Shown here piece after piece: positions 16,275 to 24,224 of a stretch of 33,992 nucleotides of DNA. The stretch is from the NCBI GenBank assembly GCA_004555765.1, contig SFHG01000016.1, forward strand, positions 1 through 33,992. The letters run 5' to 3'. Numbering within the stretch: the first letter of the stretch is position 1; every line of letters starts with the position of its first letter. The stretch comes from Bacteroidales bacterium (GTDB lineage: Bacteria > Bacteroidota > Bacteroidia > Bacteroidales > Porphyromonadaceae). The notes below the pieces were generated by a model. The model made no database searches. It saw nothing but the letters and a program-made list of their open reading frames with translations, and was not told the origin of the DNA. Both the position numbers and the translations under genes were made by a program.

Positions 16275-18122
16275 ATGGACAGCATCATAAAGCTTCTTCC
16301 CGACAACATCGCCAACCAGATCGCGGCAGGCGAGGTGATACAGCGCCCCGCTTCAGTCGTGAAAGAGCTTGTGGAGAACGCCGTGGACGCAGGTGCTTCG
16401 GACATCCGCATCCTCATCAAAGACGCAGGTCGGACACTGATCCAGGTTGTCGACAACGGCAAAGGTATGGCACCGATGGATGCCCGAATGGCTTTCGAAA
16501 GGCACGCCACGAGCAAGATCCGGAGCGCGGACGACCTCTTTCAGCTCACCACGCTGGGATTCAGGGGCGAGGCTCTGCCCTCCATCGCCGCCGTCTCCGA
16601 AGTGACCCTGCAGACCCGCACTGCGGATGCCGGAAGGGGCATCAAACTGGTACTCGAAGGCTCGAAAGAGGTCTCTCGCGAAGAGACGGTCTGTGCACCG
16701 GGCTCCAACTTCCAGATCCGCCGGCTTTTCTATAACGTGCCGGCGCGTCGGAAGTTTCTGAAGAGCGACGAGACGGAGTTCCGCCACATCCTCTCCGAGG
16801 TTCAAAACGTGGCTGCCGTCCGCCCCGGTATCTCTTTCACCCTCGAACACAACGACCAGACCGTCCTCACCCTCACCGCCTCCGTACTCAGAGAGCGGGT
16901 GCTGGGACTTTTCGGTCGAAGCCGGCTCTCCGGCGCCCTCCTCCCCGTGGAAGCGGAGAGCCCGCTCGTGACCGTGAGAGGGTTCGTCACGCGGACTTCG
17001 CATACCCGTAAGCGGGGGGCGGGGCAGTACTTTTTCGCCAACGAAAGGTATATGCGCCACCCCTATTTCCATCGGATGGTTCTGAACGCCTACGGCAATA
17101 TGATTCCCAAGGGCGAACAGCCGGAGTACTTCCTTTACCTCAGCGTGGATCCTTCCGCGATCGATGTCAATATTTCGCCTACGAAGACGGAGATCAAGTT
17201 TGCGGAGGAGGCAGACATCGGCTCCATACTCTTCTCCGCTGTGCGCAAAGTCCTTATGACGGGTAATGCCCTCCCGTCTCTCGACTTCACCGATCACCCC
17301 GAGGAACGGATAGAGATACCCGTCGCCAAGCCCCGGGATCCCGCACTCATCGGCGAGCCTCCGGTCGTAAGTCCCTTTGTGGAAGTTACAAGTGTCCTTA
17401 ACGCTCCCGTCACGTCTCCCAGACCTGTCTCCACGATGCCGGATCTCTCCGTATGGCAGGACTTCAACGCCGACTATGAGCGCCGAAGAGCATCCGCCAC
17501 TCCAAAGCGGCAAAATCTCTCGGGGGCTTTTGAAGAAATCGTCTCCTCGACCATCACGAAGTCGTTCCCCGAGCCTGTCCTCATGGAACCCTACGCCGTC
17601 ACCGTCTACGACGGCAGTATCTGTCTCGTACACCTGCCGAGGGCGCAGTTCCAGATTGCCTATCACTCGGTTAAAAAAGCGCTCCGAGCAGGCGATGCCC
17701 TCAGCGGGACACTCCTTTTCCCCGCCCTCGTAGAGCTCGGGGCGAGAGAAGCGTCACTCGTGAAAGAATACTCCGATGAGCTCGCGGGCGTAGGGTTCGA
17801 CATCTCGCCAATGGGCTCCTCGACCTACTCCGTCAACGCAGTCCCCGCGGGATCGCCCGCGGGATCCGAGGAAGAGCTGCTCCTTTCCGTACTCGAAGAG
17901 TGTGCCTCTACCGGTCGCTCCTCCGAAGAAGTCCTGATGGACAAAATCGTCCAAAAGGTCGTCTCCTACCGGGTGCGCTCGGCCTCCTTCCCCGCGTCCT
18001 CTATGATGGCACACGAGCTCCTTAAGCAGCTCTTCCTTCTTCCCGACTACCTCGTCACGGCCTCCGGTCAGACGATCGTCTCTTTTCTCACCCCTAAAGA
18101 GCTTCAGACCCGGTTCAAATAG
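16275..18122 (+). CDS. mutL: DNA mismatch repair protein MutL, endonuclease motifs degenerate
   Basis: A 615-residue protein that couples MutS mismatch recognition to strand incision. The N-terminal GHKL ATPase is intact: ENAVDAGA, DNGKGM, ATSKI and TLGFRGEALPSIAAV, then FYNVPARRKFLK, and VDVNISPTKTEIKF-like IDVNISPTKTEIKF in the transducer domain. A linker runs from about residue 350 to 430 and a C-terminal dimerisation domain follows. At residues 453-464, where endonuclease-type MutL carries DQHAxxERxxYE, this protein reads HLPRAQFQIAYH. The second metal motif CPHGRP is replaced by TASGQT (595-600). The incision activity is therefore probably lost, as in MutH-dependent MutL. Own promoter at 16211-16218. 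Confidence 0.96.
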   Translation: MDSIIKLLPDNIANQIAAGEVIQRPASVVKELVENAVDAGASDIRILIKDAGRTLIQVVDNGKGMAPMDARMAFERHATSKIRSADDLFQLTTLGFRGEALPSIAAVSEVTLQTRTADAGRGIKLVLEGSKEVSREETVCAPGSNFQIRRLFYNVPARRKFLKSDETEFRHILSEVQNVAAVRPGISFTLEHNDQTVLTLTASVLRERVLGLFGRSRLSGALLPVEAESPLVTVRGFVTRTSHTRKRGAGQYFFANERYMRHPYFHRMVLNAYGNMIPKGEQPEYFLYLSVDPSAIDVNISPTKTEIKFAEEADIGSILFSAVRKVLMTGNALPSLDFTDHPEERIEIPVAKPRDPALIGEPPVVSPFVEVTSVLNAPVTSPRPVSTMPDLSVWQDFNADYERRRASATPKRQNLSGAFEEIVSSTITKSFPEPVLMEPYAVTVYDGSICLVHLPRAQFQIAYHSVKKALRAGDALSGTLLFPALVELGAREASLVKEYSDELAGVGFDISPMGSSTYSVNAVPAGSPAGSEEELLLSVLEECASTGRSSEEVLMDKIVQKVVSYRVRSASFPASSMMAHELLKQLFLLPDYLVTASGQTIVSFLTPKELQTRFK

Positions 18123-18134
18123 CCTCCCTCATTT

Positions 18135-18214
18135 CGGCCGTACCGGGACAACCTCGGGATACGGATCGGGAGAAGAAAAAGATACAGACCGAGAAACTTT
18201 TTTCAGCCTATACC
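18135..18214. repeat. Four-word 23-nt-pitch element, copy 6 (mutL-lacZ gap)
   Basis: Words start at 18135 (CGGCCGTACC), 18158 (GATACGGATC), 18181 (GATACAGACC) and 18205 (AGCCTATACC), spaced 23, 23 and 24 nt. The last word ends 20 nt before the beta-galactosidase ATG. Confidence 0.8.
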
Positions 18215-18234
18215 AAACTTTTCCATAAACTGCA

Positions 18235-21200
18235 ATGAAATACTTCTTTCCCCTCCTAAGTGCTTTCCTGGTTCTGCCTGTCGCCGCACAGACCTTTGAC
18301 GAATGGCAGGATCCGCTCGTGAATCAGGTGAACCGTCTCGAAGCACACGCCGACTTCGAAAGCTACCCCACCCTTGAAGAGATGCGGGGCGGTAGTCTCC
18401 TCACGTCCTCCAACGTCCTCAGCCTCAACGGTACCTGGAAGTTCAGCTACACGCCGGACGCGGAAGGCTACCCCGAGGACTTCTTCAAGCCGGGATTCGA
18501 CGACAGCTCCTGGCGCACAATGCCCATCCCCGGGATGTGGGAGAAGAACGGGGTGGGAGACCCTATGTATGTCAATACGGGCTATCCCTGGAGAGGACAC
18601 TTCGAGAATCGTCCTCTGGAGAAGAACCCCGTTCCCCTCTCGCACAACTCCGTCGGCTCCTACCGTAGGGAGGTCGAGATTCCCCGGGATTGGGAAGGGC
18701 GCGACATCATCCTCCATATCGGTGCCGTCACGAGCAACGTCTACGTCTGGGTGAACGGGAAATTTGTCGGCTACTCGGAGGACTCGAAGCTGGAGGCAGA
18801 GTTTGACCTGACTCCGTTTTTGAATCCGGGCAAAAAGAATCTTATCGCATTCCGCGTCTTCCGCTGGAGCGACGGCACCTACTTGGAGGATCAGGATATG
18901 TTCCGCTTCTCGGGCTTCTCTCGCGATGTCTACCTGATCTCCCGCCCAAAAGACCGTCTCTCAGACCTCAGGATACACCAAGACCTCGTAAACGGCTATA
19001 AGGACGGCAAGCTCTCTCTCTCCCTCAAGAGCAAAGGCAGACCGGTCTATCTCTTCACCCTCACCGACCCGAACGGAGAAAAAGTGTGGCATAAGGAATA
19101 CCCGGGCTTCGAGTCGGCAGATACGGAACTGGGGCTCCTTGTCCCGGATGCCAAGGCTTGGACTGCGGAGACACCCAATCTCTATACGCTTCTCGTCCAA
19201 ACCATGGATCGGAAAACAAAGGCGGTTACGGAGGTGCAGAAGTTCAATGTCGGGTTCCGTCGGATCGAGATACGGGACGGCATCTTGCTCTTGAACGGTC
19301 GCCGCCTCTTCTTCAAAGGAGCCAACCGCCACGATATGGTTCCCGAAAGCGGTCCCGTGGTATCGAGAGAAGAGATGGAGCAGGACTTCCGCCTGATGAA
19401 GCAGTATCACATCAACGCCGTCCGCACCTCCCACTACCCGAATGCCCCCTACCTCTATGAGCTCGCGGACAAGTACGGCATCTATGTCCTCGCAGAGGCG
19501 AACCTGGAGAGCCACGGGATGGGGTACGAAGATGCCTCTCTCGCCAAGCAACCGCTGTGGGAGAAAGCACACGTGGAACGCAACGTGAGGCACGTCCTTT
19601 CCCGTGGCAATCATCCTTCCATCATCATTTGGTCGATGTCCAATGAAGCCGGCGACGGGGCTAACTTTGCCGCCGCAAAGCAGGCTATAAAAGAGCTGGA
19701 CACGAGCCGCCCCATTATGCTCGAAAGAGCCATCGACGGGCCAAATACGGACATCTACGCCCGCATGTACCGCACGCCTGAGGAAATGGAAGCTTATGCC
19801 AAAAGGGACAGTATCACGAAGCCCTACATCATCTGCGAGTATGCCCACGCGATGGGAAACTCCCTCGGCGGCTTTGAAGAATACCTGGATCTCTTCCGCA
19901 AATACCCCGTTCTGCAGGGCGGATTCATCTGGGACTTCATCGATCAGGCACAGTATCTTATGCGGGACGGCAGGCGCGTCCAAGGCTATGGTGGAGACTG
20001 GAACGACTACGACCCCTCGGACAACAATTTCTGCAACAACGGTCTTTTCAACATCTACAAGCAACCCAATCCCCACGCCGCGGAGGTAAAATACGGGTAC
20101 CAAAATCTGCACACCACACTCCAAAATTTCACCCGTACCGAGGCGACACTCCGGGTACGGTCGGAATTTGTTTTTAGGTCCGTGCAAAAAATTATTCTCG
20201 GTCTGAAGGTTATGGTGGACGGCTCCGAGTACTACTCTGCCGCCTTGACGCTACCCGAAATCGGCCCCGGCGAGACCGTGACACAAAACGTGCATTACCC
20301 AGCCCTTCCCGAGGACGGAGAAGTATTCCTTGATGTCACTTATACCCTCGGAGAGGCGGAACCACTCCTACCCGAAGGCTACGAGGTGGCACGCGAACAG
20401 CTGATCTTGAGGTCTCCCGCGCTCGAAATGCCGCAACCCGTGGGCAAAAGCACCGTCCGCCTCCAAGAGGACTCCGAGACGGTCTCTTTCCTCCTCGACG
20501 GGGCAGGCAGCGTGGCAGTCTTTGACAAAAAAGACGGTCTCCTCTCCGCCTTGAAGTATGCCGGTGCCTCTTTCCTCACGCCCGGCACCAAGATGGAGCC
20601 CAACTTCTACCGCGCCCCAACCGACAACGATATGGGGGCTTCGCTCCAGACGAAGTGGAAGGCGTGGCGTAAACCTACCCTTACCCTCGAGGACTTCGCG
20701 TACTCCGTAGAGGACGGCACCGGTCACGCTACTGCCCGGTATCTGCTCCCCGAGCCGAACGCCCGTCTCACGCTCACCTACACCATAGCGTCGGAGGGCA
20801 AGATTTACCTCGAAGAGCGGCTCGAGAGATTGGACGACAATCGCGAGAGCCTGCCTTTCAGCGTAGGGATGAAGCTGGTCGTACCCCGTACACTCCACAC
20901 GCTCGACTATTACGGCAGGGGTCCTTTGGAGAACTACCTTGACCGCAAGGGAGGGCAGTTCATCGGAAGGTACACTCAGGAGGCGACAGATACTTTTTAC
21001 CCCTACATCCGCCCGCAGGAGACGGGGCTGCACGGTGACCTGAGATACTGGTGCCTCCTCTCCGATGACGGCACGGGACTCGGTTTTTACTCCGACGCGC
21101 CGTTCTTCGCCTCAGCCCTTCCGTACAGTATCGATACCCTTGACGGGTACCCCGAGAAAGGTCAGAAACACTCGGAGCTCCTGGATCCGGATCCCGCCTC

Positions 21201-21345
21201 CCTCTTCGTCCGCCTCGACGGCTATCACATGGGACTGGGGTGCATCAACACCTGGGGTGCGCTGCCGCTGGACAAGTACCTCCTCTCGGAGCGTGTCTAC
21301 ACGACCCGTTTCCTCATCACGCCTGTAAGCCGCATAAAGCGCTAA
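18235..21345 (+). CDS. Secreted beta-galactosidase (GH2)
   Basis: A 1036-residue LacZ-type enzyme with a signal peptide ending LPVAAQ. Domain order is the GH2 sugar-binding jelly roll (about 45-230), an Ig-like domain (to about 345), the TIM barrel, a second Ig-like domain (about 625-730) and a Bgal small-chain domain (FYRAPTDNDMG onward). The acid/base E471 is in SMSNEAGD and the nucleophile E535 in ICEYAHAMGNS. It removes terminal beta-galactose, probably from host glycans in the periplasm, and pairs logically with the fucosidase upstream. Residues 632-659 coincide with a full copy of the dispersed repeat and use AT-rich codons unlike the rest of the gene. No -7 box is clear; read-through from mutL is possible. 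Confidence 0.93.
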   Translation: MKYFFPLLSAFLVLPVAAQTFDEWQDPLVNQVNRLEAHADFESYPTLEEMRGGSLLTSSNVLSLNGTWKFSYTPDAEGYPEDFFKPGFDDSSWRTMPIPGMWEKNGVGDPMYVNTGYPWRGHFENRPLEKNPVPLSHNSVGSYRREVEIPRDWEGRDIILHIGAVTSNVYVWVNGKFVGYSEDSKLEAEFDLTPFLNPGKKNLIAFRVFRWSDGTYLEDQDMFRFSGFSRDVYLISRPKDRLSDLRIHQDLVNGYKDGKLSLSLKSKGRPVYLFTLTDPNGEKVWHKEYPGFESADTELGLLVPDAKAWTAETPNLYTLLVQTMDRKTKAVTEVQKFNVGFRRIEIRDGILLLNGRRLFFKGANRHDMVPESGPVVSREEMEQDFRLMKQYHINAVRTSHYPNAPYLYELADKYGIYVLAEANLESHGMGYEDASLAKQPLWEKAHVERNVRHVLSRGNHPSIIIWSMSNEAGDGANFAAAKQAIKELDTSRPIMLERAIDGPNTDIYARMYRTPEEMEAYAKRDSITKPYIICEYAHAMGNSLGGFEEYLDLFRKYPVLQGGFIWDFIDQAQYLMRDGRRVQGYGGDWNDYDPSDNNFCNNGLFNIYKQPNPHAAEVKYGYQNLHTTLQNFTRTEATLRVRSEFVFRSVQKIILGLKVMVDGSEYYSAALTLPEIGPGETVTQNVHYPALPEDGEVFLDVTYTLGEAEPLLPEGYEVAREQLILRSPALEMPQPVGKSTVRLQEDSETVSFLLDGAGSVAVFDKKDGLLSALKYAGASFLTPGTKMEPNFYRAPTDNDMGASLQTKWKAWRKPTLTLEDFAYSVEDGTGHATARYLLPEPNARLTLTYTIASEGKIYLEERLERLDDNRESLPFSVGMKLVVPRTLHTLDYYGRGPLENYLDRKGGQFIGRYTQEATDTFYPYIRPQETGLHGDLRYWCLLSDDGTGLGFYSDAPFFASALPYSIDTLDGYPEKGQKHSELLDPDPASLFVRLDGYHMGLGCINTWGALPLDKYLLSERVYTTRFLITPVSRIKR
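20130..20209. repeat. Intragenic copy of the four-word element inside beta-galactosidase
   Basis: Words start at 20130 (CACCCGTACC), 20154 (GGTACGGTCG), 20177 (GGTCCGTGCA) and 20200 (GGTCTGAAGG), spaced 24, 23 and 23 nt, the same layout as the intergenic copies. The flanking and spacer bases also resemble copy 8 (both have AAAATTTC just before the first GTACC and an A-tract after GTGCA). The reading frame stays open. Confidence 0.7.
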
Positions 21346-21350
21346 ATAGG

Positions 21351-21358
21351 TATATTTG
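21351..21358 (+). promoter_or_regulatory. -7 box for the thioredoxin-like/phoH unit
   Basis: TATATTTG matches TAnnTTTG, 5 nt after the beta-galactosidase stop. It would give a leader of about 150 nt that contains a whole repeat element. Confidence 0.45.
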
Positions 21359-21383
21359 TATATCGGAGCGCGGGCTGTTTCCC

Positions 21384-21463
21384 GGTACGTACCCGGACAC
21401 TTTTCCCGGTCTGTACCACGTGAATCTCCGGGTACGTGCAAGGAAAGTTTTTTGGTCTGTACC
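21384..21463. repeat. Four-word 23-nt-pitch element, copy 7
   Basis: Words start at 21384 (GGTACGTACC, a perfect palindrome), 21408 (GGTCTGTACC), 21431 (GGTACGTGCA) and 21454 (GGTCTGTACC), spaced 24, 23 and 23 nt. Confidence 0.88.
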
Positions 21464-21513
21464 CCGACAAGCCCCCGCCCGATAAGCCCCTATCTTTTGA
21501 CAAAAAGACTTTT

Positions 21514-21990
21514 ATGACCGGACAAACGATACACCTGCGCCTCGCGCTCCTCGCCATTCTTCTCTCCGCCTTCGGCACCCTCCGTGCGTTGGGGCAGGAG
21601 AAGCCGGTGCCCGGGGTCATCAACGAACTCACGCCGGACGACTTCGCCCGCCTCGTCTTCGACTGGAGAGAAGGCGGAGACTTCAAGTACGTGGGAGACA
21701 AACCCGCCATAGTGGACTTCTACGCCACTTGGTGCGTCCCCTGCCACCTGCTCCGCCCCCGCCTCAAAGCCATCGCAAAGGAATATGAAGACGAGATATT
21801 CGTCTACAGCATTGACGCAGAGCTTGCCCCGAATCTCTCCTACCTTATGGGCGTGCAAGCCTATCCCACGATCCTATTCATACCGATGAAAGAGGTGCCT
21901 ACGATTGCGGCAGGTCTCTTGCCCGAAAAAGACCTCAAAAAGGGAGTGGAGGAACTGTTACTCGGGAAGAAGCCGAAAGCCGATGACTAA
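21514..21990 (+). CDS. Exported thioredoxin-like protein
   Basis: A 158-residue thioredoxin-fold protein. I choose the ATG at 21514, which opens a signal peptide (hydrophobic residues about 8-26, then LGQ); the frame stays open upstream to 21436 but that segment lies in the repeat element and is not protein-like. The active site is WCVPC (W73-C77), in FYATWCVPCHLL, with the cis-proline loop AYPTILF. It probably acts in the periplasm as a thiol-disulfide oxidoreductase, reducing or isomerising exported proteins or cytochrome-assembly partners. Its last 8 nt overlap the start of phoH. Confidence 0.85.
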   Translation: MTGQTIHLRLALLAILLSAFGTLRALGQEKPVPGVINELTPDDFARLVFDWREGGDFKYVGDKPAIVDFYATWCVPCHLLRPRLKAIAKEYEDEIFVYSIDAELAPNLSYLMGVQAYPTILFIPMKEVPTIAAGLLPEKDLKKGVEELLLGKKPKADD

Positions 21991-23008
21991 CGAACGGATC
22001 TATTTGCTCGAAGAGGCCGACCCTGTCATCTTTTACGGGATCAATAACCGCAACCTCGTACTCCTGAGGGATATGTTTCCCAAGCTCCGCATTATGGCGC
22101 GCGGCAACGTGATGAAAATAGTCGGAGAGCCGCTCGAAACGGAGCAGATGCTGAAGTTTCTCCACAAACTGGAGACCTACGCGGTGCAGTTCAACGCCCT
22201 TCCGGAGAACGTCGTCGCCGAGCTGGCACACGGCTCTCAGATCGAAAACCATAAAGATCCCGACATCCTCCTCTACGGAGCGAACGGCAAGCCGGTAAAG
22301 TCCAAGACGCCCAACCAGGAGCACCTCGCCCGGGAAATCGAAGAGAAAGACCTCGTCTTCGCCACCGGACCCGCCGGCACCGGCAAGACGTTTCTCGCCA
22401 TCGCCATGGCCGTCAAACTGCTCCGCAGCAAGCAGGTTCGCCGCATCATCCTCTCCCGTCCGGCCGTCGAAGCCGGCGAGAAGCTCGGGTTCCTCCCGGG
22501 CGAGATGAAAGAGAAGCTCGACCCCTACCTCCAGCCCCTCTACGATGCCCTTATGGAGCTCGTCCCACAGACCAAGCTCCGCGAGTATATGGAGAGCTCC
22601 GTGATCCAGATAGCGCCCCTCGCCTTTATGCGGGGTCGCACTCTCTCCGATGCCGTCGTCATCCTCGACGAAGCTCAGAATACGACCACGCACCAGATGA
22701 AGATGTTCCTCACCCGCCTCGGTCTTAACGCCAAGATGATCATCACGGGCGACATCTCGCAAGTCGACCTCCCGAAAGGGGTCTCCTCCGGTCTCAGGGA
22801 AGCGGAGCGGCTCTTCAGAGACAAAGTCGAGGGCATCGGTTGGGTCACTTTTGAAGAGACGGACGTGATGCGTCACGGTCTGGTCAAAAAGATCGTCTCG
22901 GCGTACGAGGAGAGCGAAAGGACACGCCTCCCGGAGAAAAGGGAGACCCCTTCCGATACAGGCTCATCCGCCACACACGGGAGCGCGGATGCCACAGACG
23001 AGACCTGA
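21983..23008 (+). CDS. PhoH-like P-loop ATPase
   Basis: A 341-residue protein from the ATG at 21983; an in-frame start further upstream lies inside the preceding gene and is unlikely. The Walker A motif is GPAGTGKT (129-136) and Walker B is VVILDEAQN (D229, E230), as in the PhoH domain related to superfamily 1 helicases. MITGDISQVDLP is also diagnostic. The N-terminal 110 residues resemble the KH-like RNA-binding part of PhoH-type proteins, and the C-terminal 30 residues are polar and disordered. PhoH proteins are linked to RNA metabolism and stress, but the activity is not settled. It overlaps the exported thioredoxin-like gene by 8 nt, so translation is coupled. Confidence 0.9.
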   Translation: MTNERIYLLEEADPVIFYGINNRNLVLLRDMFPKLRIMARGNVMKIVGEPLETEQMLKFLHKLETYAVQFNALPENVVAELAHGSQIENHKDPDILLYGANGKPVKSKTPNQEHLAREIEEKDLVFATGPAGTGKTFLAIAMAVKLLRSKQVRRIILSRPAVEAGEKLGFLPGEMKEKLDPYLQPLYDALMELVPQTKLREYMESSVIQIAPLAFMRGRTLSDAVVILDEAQNTTTHQMKMFLTRLGLNAKMIITGDISQVDLPKGVSSGLREAERLFRDKVEGIGWVTFEETDVMRHGLVKKIVSAYEESERTRLPEKRETPSDTGSSATHGSADATDET

Positions 23009-23018
23009 AGCAAAATTT

Positions 23019-23098
23019 CGGCCGTACCGGGACTCAACTCTCGGTACGGGAGAAATTTTCCCCGGGTACAGACCGGGAAAAACTTCTCGGTACGTGCA
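23019..23098. repeat. Four-word 23-nt-pitch element, copy 8 (phoH-purC gap)
   Basis: Words start at 23019 (CGGCCGTACC), 23043 (GGTACGGGAG), 23065 (GGTACAGACC) and 23089 (GGTACGTGCA), spaced 24, 22 and 24 nt. Words 1 and 2 form an 11-bp hairpin (23022-23032 with 23039-23049, one G-T pair) around a 6-nt loop. Confidence 0.85.
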
Positions 23099-23150
23099 AA
23101 AATAATTTTCAATATCCTACATAAAATCAGCCTACATCGGCATCAAAATC

Positions 23151-24104
23151 ATGGCTAAAGCTTTAACGAACACCGACCTTCGCCTCGAAGGTCTCCAAAG
23201 CGTCTATCACGGCAAAGTTCGTGACGTCTACACTCTCAAGAACGGTCTCCTCGTGATGGTCGTCACCGACCGCATCTCTGCTTTCGACGTCATTCTCCCC
23301 GAGGGCATCCCCTACAAAGGTGAGATCCTCAACCGCATCGCCGCCTATAACCTCGATGCCACACGCGACATCGTCCCCAACTGGAAAGTCGCTACCCCCG
23401 ACCCCATGGTCACCGTGGGGCTTGCTTGCGAGCCTCTCAAAGTCGAAGTCATCGTGCGCGGGTACATCACCGGCAGCGCATGGCGCGCCTACAAAGAGGG
23501 AGAGCGTTCCCTTTGCGGCATCGCCCTGCCGGAGGGCTTGAAGGAGAACCAGAAGTTTGACCACCCCATCCTCACCCCCACCACCAAAGCAGACGAAGGA
23601 CACGACGAAAACATCTCCCGTGAAGAGATCATCGCCAAAGGGATTGTCCCCAAAGAGGCCTACGAAAAGATCGAAAAGATCGCCCTTGCCCTTTTCAATC
23701 GCGGCACCGAGCTGGCAGCTAAGCGCGGTCTCATCCTCGTGGACACGAAGTACGAATTCGGGCTCCGGGACGGCGAAGTCTACCTCATCGACGAGATCCA
23801 CACCCCGGACTCTTCGAGATACTTCTACTTAGACACCTACGACGAACTTTTCCGCGAAAATAAGCCCCAGAAACAACTCTCCAAGGAGTTTGTCCGCCAG
23901 TGGCTCATAGACAATGGGTTCCAAGGGAAAGAAGGGCAGAAGGTTCCCGAAATGACCGAAGCCTACACTTCTTCCGTCACCGACCGCTACATCGAGCTCT
24001 TTGAGCATCTCACGGGCGAATCTTTCGAGAAGCACCCCACCGACGACCTCGAAGGCCGCATCCGCTCCAACGTGTCCTCTTGGCTCAATAGCTACAAGAA
24101 GTAA
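23151..24104 (+). CDS. purC: SAICAR synthetase PurC
   Basis: A 317-residue phosphoribosylaminoimidazole-succinocarboxamide synthase, which joins CAIR and aspartate using ATP in purine synthesis. HGKVRDVYTL and VVTDRISAFDVILPEGIPYKGEIL at the N-terminus bind nucleotide, and VRGYITGSAWRAYKEG and GLILVDTKYEFGLRDG with DEIHTPDSSRY are the classic substrate motifs. The length fits the longer form known from yeast and many Bacteroidota rather than the 237-residue E. coli type. It lies between phoH and ubiE, a neighbourhood I recall from other Bacteroidales. A terminator-like hairpin follows. Confidence 0.97.
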   Translation: MAKALTNTDLRLEGLQSVYHGKVRDVYTLKNGLLVMVVTDRISAFDVILPEGIPYKGEILNRIAAYNLDATRDIVPNWKVATPDPMVTVGLACEPLKVEVIVRGYITGSAWRAYKEGERSLCGIALPEGLKENQKFDHPILTPTTKADEGHDENISREEIIAKGIVPKEAYEKIEKIALALFNRGTELAAKRGLILVDTKYEFGLRDGEVYLIDEIHTPDSSRYFYLDTYDELFRENKPQKQLSKEFVRQWLIDNGFQGKEGQKVPEMTEAYTSSVTDRYIELFEHLTGESFEKHPTDDLEGRIRSNVSSWLNSYKK

Positions 24105-24114
24105 CAAAAATCTT

Positions 24115-24151
24115 GGTACGGCCGGGGCTTTCGTCCCGGCCTGTACCTTTT
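24115..24151 (+). terminator. Hairpin terminator after purC
   Basis: GGTACGGCCGGG (24115-24126) pairs with CCCGGCCTGTACC (24135-24147) with one bulged T, giving 12 G/C-rich pairs, and TTTTCC follows. Built from words 1 and 2 of the repeat element. Confidence 0.65.
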
Positions 24152-24193
24152 CCTCTTCCCGCACAGACCGGGGCTCTCGTCCCGGTACGTGCA
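24115..24193. repeat. Four-word 23-nt-pitch element, copy 9 (purC-ubiE gap)
   Basis: Words start at 24115 (GGTACGGCCG), 24138 (GGCCTGTACC), 24160 (CGCACAGACC) and 24184 (GGTACGTGCA), spaced 23, 22 and 24 nt. Words 1-2 and 3-4 each form a hairpin; the second pairs ACCGGG with CCCGGT and GCAC with GTGC. Confidence 0.85.
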
Positions 24194-24224
24194 AAAATTT
24201 TACCCCACACAACCACCAATAACC

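Noticed and set aside
21905..21982. Upstream start of PhoH
   Set aside because: It lies wholly within the thioredoxin-like gene and adds basic, non-homologous residues; the ATG at 21983 gives the normal family start.
23099..23150. Purine riboswitch before purC
   Set aside because: The leader is short and mostly repeat element; no purine-aptamer three-way junction could be drawn.
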